From Thermoleophilia bacterium (lineage in GTDB: Bacteria; Actinomycetota; Thermoleophilia; Miltoncostaeales; Miltoncostaeaceae), in NCBI GenBank assembly GCA_020438485.1, contig JAGQUM010000012.1:443-39031 (forward strand): a DNA stretch of 38,589 bases, written 5' to 3'. Position 1 is the first letter of the stretch, and each line of letters begins with the position of its first letter. Under the pieces are notes generated by a model. It worked only from the letters and a program-made list of their open reading frames with translations, was not told the DNA's origin and did not search any database. Below are positions 24,241 through 34,146 of the stretch, in pieces. Position numbers and translations under genes: made by a program.

Positions 24241-24265
24241 CGCGGGGTGTACGGCCTGCCCCGCG
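24241..24265 (+). terminator. Hairpin after ychF
   Basis: A 7-bp stem (cgcgggg with ccccgcg) with an 11-nt loop begins 10 nt past the ychF stop. It lies in the convergent spacer before the LOG-family gene, and there is no T tract. The rest of that 214-bp spacer shows no gene. Confidence 0.42.
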
Positions 24266-24444
24266 CCGGAGTACGCCACCCCGGACTCCCCGGACGCGTG
24301 CACCGGCAATCGCGACCGTGCGGCCGTGTACAGCGATTGATACCGCCGCGTCGGCGACGTCCCGTCGGCGGTCACGATCCGCACACACGACCACCCCGCG
24401 GGACCAGGGCGCAGGACGCCCCCCGGCGCCCCGCACACCGCGCG

Positions 24445-25635
24445 TCACGCCGGCGAGAACGCCGCGATGATCTCCACGGCCTCGTCCGGGTCGTCGGTGA
24501 CGTGGACACGCTCGGCGAAGCCCCCGTCCGACGCCAGCTTGGCCAGCAGCGGGGCCGCCGGATACCCGTCGCCGCCGGCGTCTGTCCAATACCGCGACCC
24601 CAGCAGCACCATGGGGCTTCGCACGCCGTACACGGCGTAGAAGTTCTGGCACGCGTCCTGGAAGACCTCCTGGACGGTCCCCGCCCGGCCCGGCGCGAAG
24701 ATCACGCCGTGCGTCGCGATGGCCAGCAGGCCCTCCTCGCGAAGGCTGTTCTCGAAGTACTTCGCGATGTGGCTGGCGAACATGTTGGGCGGCTCATGGC
24801 CGTAGAACCACGTGGGCACCCCCAGGCTGACGCCCGCCCCCTCCGCGCGTGGATGCCGCCCGCGGACGGACCACGCGGCGTCCGCCCACCCGGGGTCGCG
24901 GAACGTGGGCGCCGCGGCGAGACCCGCGAGGGCGTCGTCGAGCACCGGGTCGGGGTACGCGGACGCCCACGCCCCCAGGTTGGCCGCCTCCATCAGGCCG
25001 GGGCCGCCGCCGGTCGCCACCAGCAGGCCGCGGGCGGCAAGGGCGCGGGCGGCCTCGGCGACCGCGCGGAACTCCGGCGCGTCGCGGGGCGTGTCGTGCC
25101 CACCCATGAAGGCCACAACGCCGGGTCCGGCGGGCGGCTGGAACGACGCCAGGAACGCGTGCAGCGCGTCGCTGATGGAGCCGTCGTGAAGCCGCCGCGC
25201 CAGCGTCACCTCCACGCCCACGGGCACCCGCTGCGGAGGCGTGGCGGGGTGTCCCTCCGCGTCCACCCGCATGTAGGACGTGTATACGCGCCAGTCCCGC
25301 GTGGCGCGGTATCCCGCGGGCCCGCCCGGCGAGAAGCCCTCGTACAGCTCGTCCACGGTGTAGAGGTCCGAGCGGAACGCGTCGACGCCGGCGCCCGGGA
25401 TGCGCGGCATCACGAGGGCCTGGGTGACCGCGGCGATGTCGGCCATCATCGGGCCAAGGCGGCAACCCAGGAAGACGCACGCCTCGGACGGGTCGCGGGG
25501 CTGCGGCCGGTCGGACAGCTCGGCGTCGAACGGCCGCAGGTCGAGGTCGAGGAACACGACGCCGCGGCACGGGGCCCGGAGGGCCCGCCACGCGGGGAAC
25601 GTCTCGGGCGCGACGGTGGTGCGGGGGAACACCAC
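24445..25635 (-). CDS. Long LOG-family nucleotide-binding protein
   Basis: 396 residues. The second half is the LOG (lysine decarboxylase-like) Rossmann domain: VVAFMGGHDTP, ATGGGPGLMEAANLGA and PGRAGTVQEVFQDA, the last a variant of the PGGxGTxxE signature with Arg for the second Gly. LOG enzymes release cytokinin-type bases from nucleoside monophosphates, but many bacterial members have other or unknown roles. The first 150 or so residues (GVVFLDLDLRPFDAELSDRP, CVFLGCRLGPMMADI) are not in short LOG proteins and may be a second, degenerate Rossmann half. Two adjacent GTG codons (25635, 25632) can start it; no ribosome binding site is seen. Confidence 0.78.
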   Translation of the reverse strand: MVFPRTTVAPETFPAWRALRAPCRGVVFLDLDLRPFDAELSDRPQPRDPSEACVFLGCRLGPMMADIAAVTQALVMPRIPGAGVDAFRSDLYTVDELYEGFSPGGPAGYRATRDWRVYTSYMRVDAEGHPATPPQRVPVGVEVTLARRLHDGSISDALHAFLASFQPPAGPGVVAFMGGHDTPRDAPEFRAVAEAARALAARGLLVATGGGPGLMEAANLGAWASAYPDPVLDDALAGLAAAPTFRDPGWADAAWSVRGRHPRAEGAGVSLGVPTWFYGHEPPNMFASHIAKYFENSLREEGLLAIATHGVIFAPGRAGTVQEVFQDACQNFYAVYGVRSPMVLLGSRYWTDAGGDGYPAAPLLAKLASDGGFAERVHVTDDPDEAVEIIAAFSPA

Positions 25636-26039
25636 GCAAGTATGCCGCGCCCGGTACCGATGGGCGTGAGCGCGGGGCGGCGGGCTCGACCCGGAACCGC
25701 CGCCCCTCTCACGCGCGGGCGACTGCGCTCAGGTCGCCCGGCGGGTCAGGCGGCTGGCGCACCTGCTGCGCGACCCGCCCGTGAGCCTTCGCACCCTCAG
25801 CGTTTCGTCGCGGGGAGCCTTGATGATCGTCGCGCTCCCCGGTGCCCTCGTCAGCTGCATGCGCGTCCTCCCTTGGAGCCTGCCGTTGCCATGGGGGGAA
25901 CGGTACGACGCACCCGCGGGGGCCGGTACGGATGCGGTACACGGGATTCGCCGCCTCGTTCTCGTGCCCGCCGCACAACACGTGCGCGGGACGGCGGAAT
26001 CTGGCAAGGTCGCGGCGGACACGACGGTCGGGGGGACGG
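25636..26039. other. 404-bp spacer between the LOG gene and the lipoprotein gene
   Basis: The spacer separates two divergent genes. Its only coding signal is the 43-codon ORF listed separately, with a TACCGT box (25900-25905, minus strand) and a strong ribosome binding site. I see no RNA gene or known riboswitch. Confidence 0.5.
25729..25860 (-). CDS. Candidate 43-residue basic protein
   Basis: A short ORF (MQLTRAPGSATIIKAPRDET ... ending SRLTRRAT) in the 404-bp spacer upstream of the LOG gene. In its favour: GGGAGGA 5 nt before the ATG is among the best ribosome binding sites in the window, and TACCGT lies about 40 nt upstream. It is basic, with an Arg-rich C-terminal half, and shows no domain I recognise. 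Against it: in such GC-rich DNA short frames are common, and its codon bias cannot be judged over 43 codons. It ends 93 bp before the LOG start. Confidence 0.33.
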   Translation of the reverse strand: MQLTRAPGSATIIKAPRDETLRVRRLTGGSRSRCASRLTRRAT

Positions 26040-26642
26040 GTGGCGATCAGGATCAGGCGCGCGATCGCGGGCGCATGCGCGGCGGCCGGCCTCGTCGCGG
26101 CGGCGGGATGCGGGGGCGGCGACGACGGCGCAACGTCAACGGCCTCCGGCCCCGCCCCGGGCACGGCGACGTCGGCGCAGACCCCCACCGCGGCGACGGC
26201 CGCGCCCGGAGTCCGGATCGCGGACCCCACCGGCGACACCTCGGCCCCGGACGTCGACATCACGGGCGGGACCGTCGCCCGCAACGGCGGGGACGTGGTG
26301 GTGACCATCCGGTTGGCCTCGCCCGCGCTGACGGGCCCCGACGCGCCGGACGTCGCGTACAGCGCCGTCATCCAGAACAAGAAGGACTCGTGGCTGGCGG
26401 CCGCCCAGATCACCGGCGGCGATGCGCGGTACCGGCTGATGCCACAGGACGGCGCGCCGGGCAGCGACATCACGGGCTCGGTCAACGGCCGCGACGTCAC
26501 GCTCGTGGTCCCCACGGCGTCCCTCGGCGGGGACGGCCCGCTGGGCGTGTCGCTGTACGCCCAGAACGGCGCGGACGATCCGTCCACCGACGTGGCCCCC
26601 GACGACGGCTGGCCCGGCCCGCACCGGGTGAACGTGCCCTAG
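26040..26642 (+). CDS. Putative secreted lipoprotein
   Basis: 200 residues. The N-terminus (MAIRIRRAIAGACAAAGLVA) is a signal peptide with charged n-region and hydrophobic core. LVAAAGC gives a candidate lipidation site at Cys24, although Ala at -3 is less usual than Leu. A Ser/Thr/Ala/Pro linker follows, then a beta-rich domain (VRIADPTGDTSAPDVDITGG ... GDVVVTIRLA ... VTLVVPTASL). The DPTGD-x3-PDVDI opening recalls DOMON-like or glucodextranase C-terminal modules, but I cannot assign it. GTG 26040 follows a GGGGGGAC stretch. The stop overlaps the convergent TetR stop in the palindrome ctag (26639-26642). Confidence 0.7.
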   Translation: MAIRIRRAIAGACAAAGLVAAAGCGGGDDGATSTASGPAPGTATSAQTPTAATAAPGVRIADPTGDTSAPDVDITGGTVARNGGDVVVTIRLASPALTGPDAPDVAYSAVIQNKKDSWLAAAQITGGDARYRLMPQDGAPGSDITGSVNGRDVTLVVPTASLGGDGPLGVSLYAQNGADDPSTDVAPDDGWPGPHRVNVP

Positions 26643-27166
26643 CGGGCCAGGCCCGCCAGCAGCGTGGCGATTCCCAGGTCCACCGCGGCACCGCCGTCGT
26701 CGGGGCCGGACGCCGCGAGGCCCAGGACCAGCGCCAGGAACGCCGCCAGCGTGGCGTCCACGCGGTCGGGCGGCACGTGGGCCTGCGCGACGGCCGCGCG
26801 GGCCGCGTCGCGCAGAGCGGTGAGGTGGGGGCCGTGGCCGCCTCGCTGCAGCAGGCGCGCCGCCAGCACGGGGTGGCCGCGCGTGGCGCCCCACGCGTGG
26901 CGACCCAGGGCGTCCAGGCGCACACGCCAGCCCGCGTCGCCGCCCACCGGCGGGTCGGCCAGCAGCGCGTCGGTGACCATGTCGAGCAGCGCGTCCTTGT
27001 CGGCCACGTGGCTGTAGAGGGCGTTGGGCGCCACCCCCAGGCGGTGCGCCACGGCGCGCATGGACAGCGCCTCCACCCCGCCCTCGGCCACCAGCGCCGT
27101 CGCGGCGTCGACCACCCGCCCGGCGTCGAGGCCCGCGGGCGTTCCGGGGCTGCGGCGGCGGGCCAT
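26639..27166 (-). CDS. TetR-family transcriptional regulator
   Basis: 175 residues. The N-terminal HTH covers about residues 12-58, with ALSMRAVAHRLGVAPNALYSHVADKDALLD matching the TetR recognition region (split here as ALSMRAVAHRLGVAP and NALYSHVADKDALLD). The C-terminal part resembles the tetracycline-repressor type ligand domain (TetR_C). I use the ATG at 27166 (MARRRSPGTPAGL). A 13-bp perfect palindrome sits 6-18 bp upstream and covers the likely GAGG ribosome binding site, which suggests autorepression. Adjacent genes are a convergent lipoprotein and an aldo/keto reductase upstream; the latter is a possible target. Ligand unknown. Confidence 0.88.
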   Translation of the reverse strand: MARRRSPGTPAGLDAGRVVDAATALVAEGGVEALSMRAVAHRLGVAPNALYSHVADKDALLDMVTDALLADPPVGGDAGWRVRLDALGRHAWGATRGHPVLAARLLQRGGHGPHLTALRDAARAAVAQAHVPPDRVDATLAAFLALVLGLAASGPDDGGAAVDLGIATLLAGLAR

Positions 27167-27171
27167 CAGAA

Positions 27172-27184
27172 TGTACCTCGTACA
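27172..27184. promoter_or_regulatory. Palindromic candidate operator of the TetR regulator
   Basis: TGTAC-CTC-GTACA, perfect 5-bp arms with a 3-bp centre, just before the TetR start codon. It overlaps the GAGG ribosome binding site on the minus strand, so binding would block transcription passing through it. Confidence 0.55.
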
Positions 27185-27226
27185 GTCATGGGGGCAAGTG
27201 TAGCCCGCGCGGGGCCCGGGGTCGAG

Positions 27227-27247
27227 GCCCCGCCCCGACGGCGGGGC
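27227..27247 (-). terminator. GC-rich hairpin between the reductase and TetR genes
   Basis: Perfect 8-bp arms (gccccgcc with ggcggggc) with a 5-nt loop. It lies about 205 nt past the reductase stop and 60 nt before TetR; there is no T tract. The remaining spacer shows no gene. Confidence 0.35.
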
Positions 27248-27316
27248 TTGCGGTGCTCCTCGCGCGGGCACTCGCGGTGGACGCGATGCGTCGGGACCGC
27301 GCGCCCGCCCGCGTGA

Positions 27317-28644
<1,328 letters not shown>

Positions 28645-29670
28645 CTACACCGGGAACAGGGCGGGGTGGCCCTCGGGGGGGTCGATGCCCAGGTGGCGGT
28701 ACGCCCGGGGCGTCGCGACCCGGCCGCGGGGGGTGCGCACCAGCAGGCCCTCCTGCAGCAGGTACGGTTCGTACACGTCCTCGACGGTGTCCGGGGCCTC
28801 GCCGATGGCGTCCGCGACGGTGCCGAGTCCCACGGGGCGCCCGTCGAACGTGACCGCCAGGCAGCGCAGGATGCGCCGGTCGATCTCCTCCAGGCCGATG
28901 GCGTCGACCTCGAGCAGGTCGAGCGCGTTCATGGCCACCGCGTGGCTGATGAGGTCGTGGCCCTCCACCTGGGCGACGTCGCGCACGCGGCGAAGCAGCC
29001 GGTTGACGATGCGCGGCGTGCCGCGGGCGCGGGACGCGATGGCCGCGGCGCCCCGCTCGTCGACACGCATGCCCAGCAGGCCGCCCGAGCGCTGCACGAT
29101 GCGGGCCAGGTCGGCCTGGCCGTAGTAGTCGAGGCGCTGGACCACGCCGAACCGCCCCAGCAGGGGCGAGCTCAGCAGGCCCGTGCGCGTCGTGGCACCC
29201 ACGAGGGTGAACGGGGGCAGGTCCAGGCGCAGCGTGCGGGCGGCGGGCCCCTGGCCCAGGACCACGTCGATCTCGTAGTCCTCCATGGCCGGGTAGAGCA
29301 CCTCCTCCACGGCCCGCCCCAGGCGGTGGATCTCGTCGACGAACAGCACATCCCGCGGCTCGAGCGCCGTCAGCACGGCGGCCAGGTCGCCCTTGCGCTC
29401 GAGCACCGGGCCGCTGGTGGGGTGGAACCCGACCCCCATCTCGTTGGCCACGATGCGCGCCAACGACGTCTTGCCGAGACCCGGCGGCCCGGCGAGCAGG
29501 ACGTGGTCCAGGGCCTCCTGCCTGCCCCTGGCGGCCTCGAGGAAGATGCCGAGCTGGCGACGGGCGGTCTCCTGGCCGATGAAGCCGTCCAGCGATGTGG
29601 GCCGAAGGGCCCGGTCGACGTCCTGCTCGCCCGGCTCCAGGCCCGGATCGGTGACGCGGTCGTCGCTCAC
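28645..29670 (-). CDS. ruvB: Holliday junction branch migration ATPase RuvB
   Basis: 341 residues. AAA+ motor: Walker [12 protein letters not shown], Walker [11 protein letters not shown], sensor 1 [20 protein letters not shown], arginine-finger region and C-terminal winged helix ([21 protein letters not shown]). With RuvA it drives branch migration. The N-terminal region has the typical [15 protein letters not shown] 29670 overlaps the ruvA stop by 4 bases. Confidence 0.98.
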   Translation of the reverse strand: MSDDRVTDPGLEPGEQDVDRALRPTSLDGFIGQETARRQLGIFLEAARGRQEALDHVLLAGPPGLGKTSLARIVANEMGVGFHPTSGPVLERKGDLAAVLTALEPRDVLFVDEIHRLGRAVEEVLYPAMEDYEIDVVLGQGPAARTLRLDLPPFTLVGATTRTGLLSSPLLGRFGVVQRLDYYGQADLARIVQRSGGLLGMRVDERGAAAIASRARGTPRIVNRLLRRVRDVAQVEGHDLISHAVAMNALDLLEVDAIGLEEIDRRILRCLAVTFDGRPVGLGTVADAIGEAPDTVEDVYEPYLLQEGLLVRTPRGRVATPRAYRHLGIDPPEGHPALFPV

Positions 29671-30281
29671 GGCTTCCTCAGGGCCGCCAGGCCGTGGCGC
29701 ACCAGGGCCGCGGCGTCGAGGTCACCGGGCGCGTCGCGCAGCGCGTACGCGGCCTCGTCGGGCGTGAAGCCCAGCGCCACGAGCCCCTCGCGGGCGTCGG
29801 CGACCGCGCCGATGCCCCCTCCCCCGGCCCGGGCGGCGACCGGCACCCGGCCGGCGGGCGACGCGGCGGTGGCGAACGCGCCCACCCGGTCACGCAGCTC
29901 CACGACCAGGCGCTCGGCGGTGCGCTTGCCCACGCCCGGGGCGCGCTGCAGGTGGCCGGCGTCGCCCGTGGCGATGGCGTGGCGCAGCGCCTCGGGGCTG
30001 TCGAGCCCGCACAGCGCCAGCGCCGAGCGCGGGCCGACCCCGCTGACGCCGATGAACGCCGCGAACAGCTCGCGCTCGGCGGGCGTGGCGAAGCCGTAGA
30101 GGTCCAGCGCGTCCTCGCGAACGGCCAGGTGGGTCTGCAGCGACACGGCCTCACCCGCGTGCGGCAGCGCCGCGAGGGTCTGCGCGGAGACCGCGATTCC
30201 CAGGCCCACGCCGCCCACCTGCACGACCACCGAGCCGTCGTGGTCGACGTGCGCCAGCAGCCCGCTGACGGATCGGATCAC
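29667..30281 (-). CDS. ruvA: Holliday junction DNA-binding protein RuvA
   Basis: 204 residues. Domain I is an OB fold ([12 protein letters not shown]), domain II carries helix-hairpin-helix motifs ([35 protein letters not shown]), and domain III after a Gly/Ala-rich linker contacts RuvB ([18 protein letters not shown]). It holds the junction in the open square form. GTG 30281 fits the family's MIxxxxG start, with a GGGGG stretch upstream. It is 37 bp after ruvC and overlaps ruvB. Confidence 0.97.
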   Translation of the reverse strand: MIRSVSGLLAHVDHDGSVVVQVGGVGLGIAVSAQTLAALPHAGEAVSLQTHLAVREDALDLYGFATPAERELFAAFIGVSGVGPRSALALCGLDSPEALRHAIATGDAGHLQRAPGVGKRTAERLVVELRDRVGAFATAASPAGRVPVAARAGGGGIGAVADAREGLVALGFTPDEAAYALRDAPGDLDAAALVRHGLAALRKP

Positions 30282-30318
30282 GGGCAAACCCCCGGGCGAA
30301 CACACATTCGCCCGGAAT

Positions 30319-30807
30319 CTATCCCGAGCGGCGGACGGCCCCCGCGAACGCCTGCGTGGACAGATGACAGATGGCGATGGCGATGGCGTCGGCCGCGTGG
30401 TCGCTGCGGGCGGTGACGCCCGTGAGGCGCGCCACCATGACCCGTACCTGGTCCTTGTCGGCGCGGCCGGAGCCGGTAACCGCCTGCTTCACCGTGTTCG
30501 GCGAGTACTCGGTGACCGGCACGCCGTGGCACGCCAGCGCGACCTGCGCGGCACCGCGGGCCTCCCCCATGCCCATGGCCGCGGTGCCGGTCTTGTGGAT
30601 GTACCAGCTCTCGATGGCGGCGCCGTCGCACGGGTGCTGCATCAGCACCTCCACCAGGCGGTCGTGGATCTCGCGCAGGCGCAGCGGATGCGGTGTGGAG
30701 GTGGTGGTGCGGATGACGCCCCATGCCTCCACGCGGGGCCGCCCGGGCGCCCCGCCCACCACGGCGTAGCCGGTGGACGCGAGCCCCGGGTCGACCCCGA
30801 GGATCAT
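30319..30807 (-). CDS. ruvC: Crossover junction endodeoxyribonuclease RuvC
   Basis: 162 residues. The four acidic/basic catalytic positions are intact: Asp6 (GVDPGLASTGYA), Glu66 (AIESWYIHK), and His137 and Asp140 (RSDHAADA), matching E. coli D7, E66, H138, D141. It resolves Holliday junctions delivered by RuvAB. ATG 30807 overlaps the yebC stop (ATGA), with GGAGG 10 nt upstream. No SOS-type operator is seen before the gene, since it lies inside an operon. Confidence 0.97.
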   Translation of the reverse strand: MILGVDPGLASTGYAVVGGAPGRPRVEAWGVIRTTTSTPHPLRLREIHDRLVEVLMQHPCDGAAIESWYIHKTGTAAMGMGEARGAAQVALACHGVPVTEYSPNTVKQAVTGSGRADKDQVRVMVARLTGVTARSDHAADAIAIAICHLSTQAFAGAVRRSG

Positions 30808-31553
30808 CCGGCGACCGCCTCCAGCATCTCCTCGGAGATGTCGAAGTTGGCGTACACGTCCTGGACGTCGTCGTTGTCCTCGAGCGCGTCGATCAGCTTC
30901 AGCAGGCGCCGGGCGTCGCCCTCGTCGGGCGCCACGGTGTTCTGGGCGATCATCGTGAGGTCGGCCGACGTCAGCGCGAAGCCGGCGGCCTCCACCGACT
31001 GGCGCACGGCCGTGAAGTCGGCCGGCTCCGTGGTGATCTGCCACGCGTCGCCGTCGAGCTGCACGTCGTCGGCGCCACCCTCGAGCGCGGCCTCCATGAT
31101 GGCGTCCTCGTCCGCACCCTCGGCGTCGACGGTGATGACGCCCTTGCGCTCGAACTGCCACGCCACCGTGCCCGACGTCGACAGCGACCCGCCGTGCTTC
31201 GTGAAGATGTGGCGGACGTCGGCGGCGGTGCGGTTCTTGTTGTCGGTGAGGATGTTGAGCAGCACCGCCACGCCGCCGGGGCCGTAGCCCTCGTACACGA
31301 TCTGCTCGTACGACTCCCCCTCGCCGGAGCCCGCGCCGCGCTGGATGGCACGATCGATGTTGTCCTTGGGCATCGAGTTGTCGCGCGCCTTCTGGATGGC
31401 GGCGGCCAGCGACGCGTTGGCGTCCGGGTCGGCCCCGCCCTCCTTGGCCGCCACGATGATGGCCCGCGAAAGCTTGGAGAAGAGCTGGCCGCGCTTCGCG
31501 TCGGCGGCGCCCTTCTTACGCTTGATGGTCGCCCATTTGCTGTGGCCAGACAC
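30804..31553 (-). CDS. yebC: YebC/TACO1-family protein
   Basis: 249 residues, full length. The family opening SGHSKWATIKRKKGAADAKR and the blocks NIDRAIQRG, YEGYGPGGVAVLL and KHGGSLSTSGTVAWQF are present. Members bind DNA or ribosomes; recent work links them to relief of ribosome stalling, older work to transcription. GTG 31553 has a strong GGGAGG site 5-7 nt upstream. It lies between pdxT and ruvC, an arrangement conserved in actinobacteria. Confidence 0.96.
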   Translation of the reverse strand: MSGHSKWATIKRKKGAADAKRGQLFSKLSRAIIVAAKEGGADPDANASLAAAIQKARDNSMPKDNIDRAIQRGAGSGEGESYEQIVYEGYGPGGVAVLLNILTDNKNRTAADVRHIFTKHGGSLSTSGTVAWQFERKGVITVDAEGADEDAIMEAALEGGADDVQLDGDAWQITTEPADFTAVRQSVEAAGFALTSADLTMIAQNTVAPDEGDARRLLKLIDALEDNDDVQDVYANFDISEEMLEAVAG

Positions 31554-31576
31554 GGCGTCCCTCCCCCCTGGTCCCC

Positions 31577-32200
31577 TTACGCGTGTGTGCCGGGATGATA
31601 GGCACGGGCGCGGCCGACGATCCAGGCGTGAAGGCGCCGGTCTCCCGTGAGCTCGGGATGATAGGCCGTCCCCACGATGTCGCCGCGGCGCACGGCGACG
31701 ATGTCGCCGCGGCAGCGGGCAACCACGTCCACGCCGTCGCCGACGTGAGTGATACGCGGCGCGCGGATGAACACGCCGTCGGGCTCCGGGTCGCCGTCCC
31801 AGCCGGGCGCGTACTCCAGCGGAGCCTCGAACGAGGCCACCTGGCGGCCGTAGCCGTTGCGCTCGACCGTCACGTCGAGCCCCCCGACGATGGGCTCCTC
31901 GCCGCCGGCGATGTGGTCGGCCAGCGCGATCAGCCCGGCGCACGTTCCGAGGGCAGGCAGCCCGTCGCGCACCCGGCGCGCCAGCGCCGCCAGCAGGTCC
32001 TCGCCGGCGGCCAGGCGGATCGTCGTGCTCTCTCCCCCCGGGATGACGACAGCCTGGACGGCGTCCAATTCGACGACGGAACCGACCCGGCGGGGATCCC
32101 CCCCGACGGCCCGCACCGCGTCGACGTGCTCGGACACGGCGCCGTGCACGGCCAGCACTCCCACCAGGGGGGGCGCCGCGCCCCGCGAGCGGTCCGTCAC
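31577..32200 (-). CDS. pdxT: Pyridoxal 5'-phosphate synthase glutaminase subunit PdxT
   Basis: 207 residues. Class I glutaminase: Cys87 (GTCAGLI), His181 and Glu183 ([11 protein letters not shown]) form the triad, and [12 protein letters not shown] gives the oxyanion region. It supplies ammonia to PdxS. The start GTG 32200 overlaps the pdxS stop (GTGA), adding about 11 residues before the usual [13 protein letters not shown] start; no better internal start is present. yebC begins 23 bp before its stop in map order and follows it in transcription. Confidence 0.96.
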   Translation of the reverse strand: MTDRSRGAAPPLVGVLAVHGAVSEHVDAVRAVGGDPRRVGSVVELDAVQAVVIPGGESTTIRLAAGEDLLAALARRVRDGLPALGTCAGLIALADHIAGGEEPIVGGLDVTVERNGYGRQVASFEAPLEYAPGWDGDPEPDGVFIRAPRITHVGDGVDVVARCRGDIVAVRRGDIVGTAYHPELTGDRRLHAWIVGRARAYHPGTHA

Positions 32201-33099
32201 CCGCCCCGCGTGTGCAGCAGCTGCGCCGGGGTGAGCTCGTCCATCTCGATGCCGACCATGGCCTCGCCGAGGCCCGCCGACACGCGCGCGACGGCGTCCG
32301 CGTCGGTGAAGTGGCGCGTGGCCTCCACGATGGCGCGCGCCCGGGCCGCGGGGTCGCCGCTCTTGAAGATGCCGGAGCCCACGAACACGCCCTCGGCGCC
32401 GAGCTGCATCATCAGCGCGGCGTCGGCCGGCGTGGCGATGCCGCCCGCGGTGAACAGCACCACGGGAAGGCGCCCCTCGCGGGCGACCTGGGCGACCAGC
32501 TCGTAGGGGGCCCGCAGTTCCTTGGCGGCGGCGTACAACTCCTCGGGGGCCAGCGTGCCCAGGCGGCGGATGCCCCCCAGGATGCTGCGCATGTGGCGCA
32601 CGGCCTCCACCACGTTGCCGGTGCCCGCCTCGCCCTTCGAGCGGATCATGGCCGCCCCCTCGGTGATGCGCCGCAGCGCCTCGCCCAGGTCGGTGGCACC
32701 GCAGACGAAGGGGACGGTGAAGCCGTGCTTGTCGACGTGATTGGCCTCGTCGGCGGGTGTCAGCACCTCGGACTCGTCGATGTAGTCGATCTCCAGCGAC
32801 TGCAGGACCTGGGCCTCGACGAAGTGGCCGATGCGGCACTTGGCCATGACGGGGATGGTGACGGCGTCCTGGATGCCGCGGATCATCTCGGGGTCGCTCA
32901 TGCGGGCCACGCCGCCGTCGCGCCGGATGTCGGCCGGGATCCTCTCGAGGGCCATCACGGCGCACGCCCCGGCGTCCTCCGCGATCTTCGCCTGCGCGGG
33001 CGTGGTGACGTCCATGATGACGCCGCCCTTCAGCATCTGCGCCAGCCCCGCCTTCACGCGGGGGGTGCCGACCTGCCCGTTCCCGTTACCGTCCGCCAC
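32197..33099 (-). CDS. pdxS: Pyridoxal 5'-phosphate synthase subunit PdxS
   Basis: 300 residues, TIM barrel. It makes PLP from ribose 5-phosphate, glyceraldehyde 3-phosphate and ammonia. Family blocks: [83 protein letters not shown] and [16 protein letters not shown] use GTG 33099, which has GGGAG 5 nt upstream; the ATG at 33135 would add 12 residues and lies inside the -10 region. Confidence 0.97.
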   Translation of the reverse strand: MADGNGNGQVGTPRVKAGLAQMLKGGVIMDVTTPAQAKIAEDAGACAVMALERIPADIRRDGGVARMSDPEMIRGIQDAVTIPVMAKCRIGHFVEAQVLQSLEIDYIDESEVLTPADEANHVDKHGFTVPFVCGATDLGEALRRITEGAAMIRSKGEAGTGNVVEAVRHMRSILGGIRRLGTLAPEELYAAAKELRAPYELVAQVAREGRLPVVLFTAGGIATPADAALMMQLGAEGVFVGSGIFKSGDPAARARAIVEATRHFTDADAVARVSAGLGEAMVGIEMDELTPAQLLHTRGG

Positions 33100-33133
33100 T
33101 GTCGCTCCCGGATCGCCTCGCCTGCATCCGGGC

Positions 33134-33139
33134 ATAGTA
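33134..33139 (-). promoter_or_regulatory. -10 box for pdxS-pdxT-yebC-ruvCAB
   Basis: TACTAT on the minus strand about 35 nt before the pdxS GTG, leaving a leader of roughly 27 nt with a ribosome binding site. The -35 region is not obvious. Confidence 0.45.
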
Positions 33140-33178
33140 GCCGCGCCGGGCCGCCACCGGCCCGGGGGTGGGGACGGC

Positions 33179-34036
33179 TCAGGCCGACATCGAGGCCAGC
33201 GGCTCGGCGCCGTTGACCGCGGGCGGGGATGCTGGCGCGCCCTGACGACGAAGCGTCGCGTCGAGCGTGCCGCACAACGCCTGTGCCACGGCCACCATGG
33301 CGACCAGGCTGGGCGCGCCGCCGCGGGCGTCGGCGGGCACCACGCGGGCCAGCGGCAGGCCGGCCATGGGCGACAGGCTGGAGTCGGTCAGCACGATCAC
33401 GGGCACGCCGGCGTCGTCGCCCGCCCGCACCGCGGCCTGCGCCACGCGCGGCTCGCGCCCGATGCCCACGGCGACCACGGCCGAGGTGGGGCCGATGCCG
33501 GCCAGCCACGTGCGGTCGGCGGGCTCCAGCGACGACACGCACGCCACGGGCACGTCGAGCTGGGTCAGGCGCTCGGCGACGAGACAGACGATGGGCCGGG
33601 CGGGGCCGTCGCCGGCCACGATGACGGGGCTGCGTCCCATGAGGGCCTGTGCGAGGGGGGCCAGGCCACGGCGGCCCAACCGGTCGGCGGCGGCGTCCAG
33701 CGAGTGGCGCTCGGCCGCCAGCTGAGCTCGCAGCGCGTCGGCGCCGCCGAACACGCCCACGTTGCCGTCGGGCGAGCCGGTGGGGAGCCATGGGCGCTGG
33801 GCGCGCCGCACGAGCTGCTGGAGGTCGGGGTAGCCGCCGTAGCCGAGGGCCTGGGCGAAGCGGACGACGGTGGCGGGGCTGCAGTGCGCCGCGCGCGCCA
33901 CCTCGTGGGCCGACATGACGGGCAGGTCGGCGAGGTGGTCGGCCACGTACCGGGCCAGCGCCTGCTGCGCCGGGCTGAACGTGGGATAGTCGCGGCGCAG
34001 GCGGTCCCGGAGGGAGTGGATCTCGGTGGCGGTCAC
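33179..34036 (-). CDS. RpiR/MurR-family transcriptional regulator
   Basis: 285 residues. The N-terminal HTH_6 domain (about 1-80) has [35 protein letters not shown] and [17 protein letters not shown] domain at about 125-255 ([43 protein letters not shown]) normally senses phosphosugars. It lies next to pdxS, whose substrates are sugar phosphates, so control of that operon is conceivable but unproven. GTG 34036 has no ribosome binding site. A 17-bp palindrome lies 58-74 bp upstream. Confidence 0.9.
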   Translation of the reverse strand: MTATEIHSLRDRLRRDYPTFSPAQQALARYVADHLADLPVMSAHEVARAAHCSPATVVRFAQALGYGGYPDLQQLVRRAQRPWLPTGSPDGNVGVFGGADALRAQLAAERHSLDAAADRLGRRGLAPLAQALMGRSPVIVAGDGPARPIVCLVAERLTQLDVPVACVSSLEPADRTWLAGIGPTSAVVAVGIGREPRVAQAAVRAGDDAGVPVIVLTDSSLSPMAGLPLARVVPADARGGAPSLVAMVAVAQALCGTLDATLRRQGAPASPPAVNGAEPLASMSA

Positions 34037-34093
34037 GCTTGGGAGGTTCGCCGCCCGCCGCGACTCCCCTACTTGCCCGCGGTGATTCGTCGA

Positions 34094-34110
34094 GTGACGT
34101 GCGACGTCAC
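34094..34110. promoter_or_regulatory. Perfect 17-bp palindrome between ligD and rpiR
   Basis: GTGACGT-GCG-ACGTCAC, 7-bp arms around a 3-bp centre. It may be the operator of the RpiR regulator. A hairpin terminator for ligD is the alternative, since it starts 37 nt past the ligD stop, but a 3-nt loop and the absence of a T tract make that less likely. Confidence 0.5.
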
Positions 34111-34146
34111 CGGCGGGGAGCCCACCGGGGTGTCACGCGCCGGCGC

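Noticed and set aside
26639-26642. Functional significance of the overlapping convergent stops of the lipoprotein and TetR genes
   Set aside because: Both stops use the palindrome ctag, which is an economical arrangement but needs no regulatory explanation.
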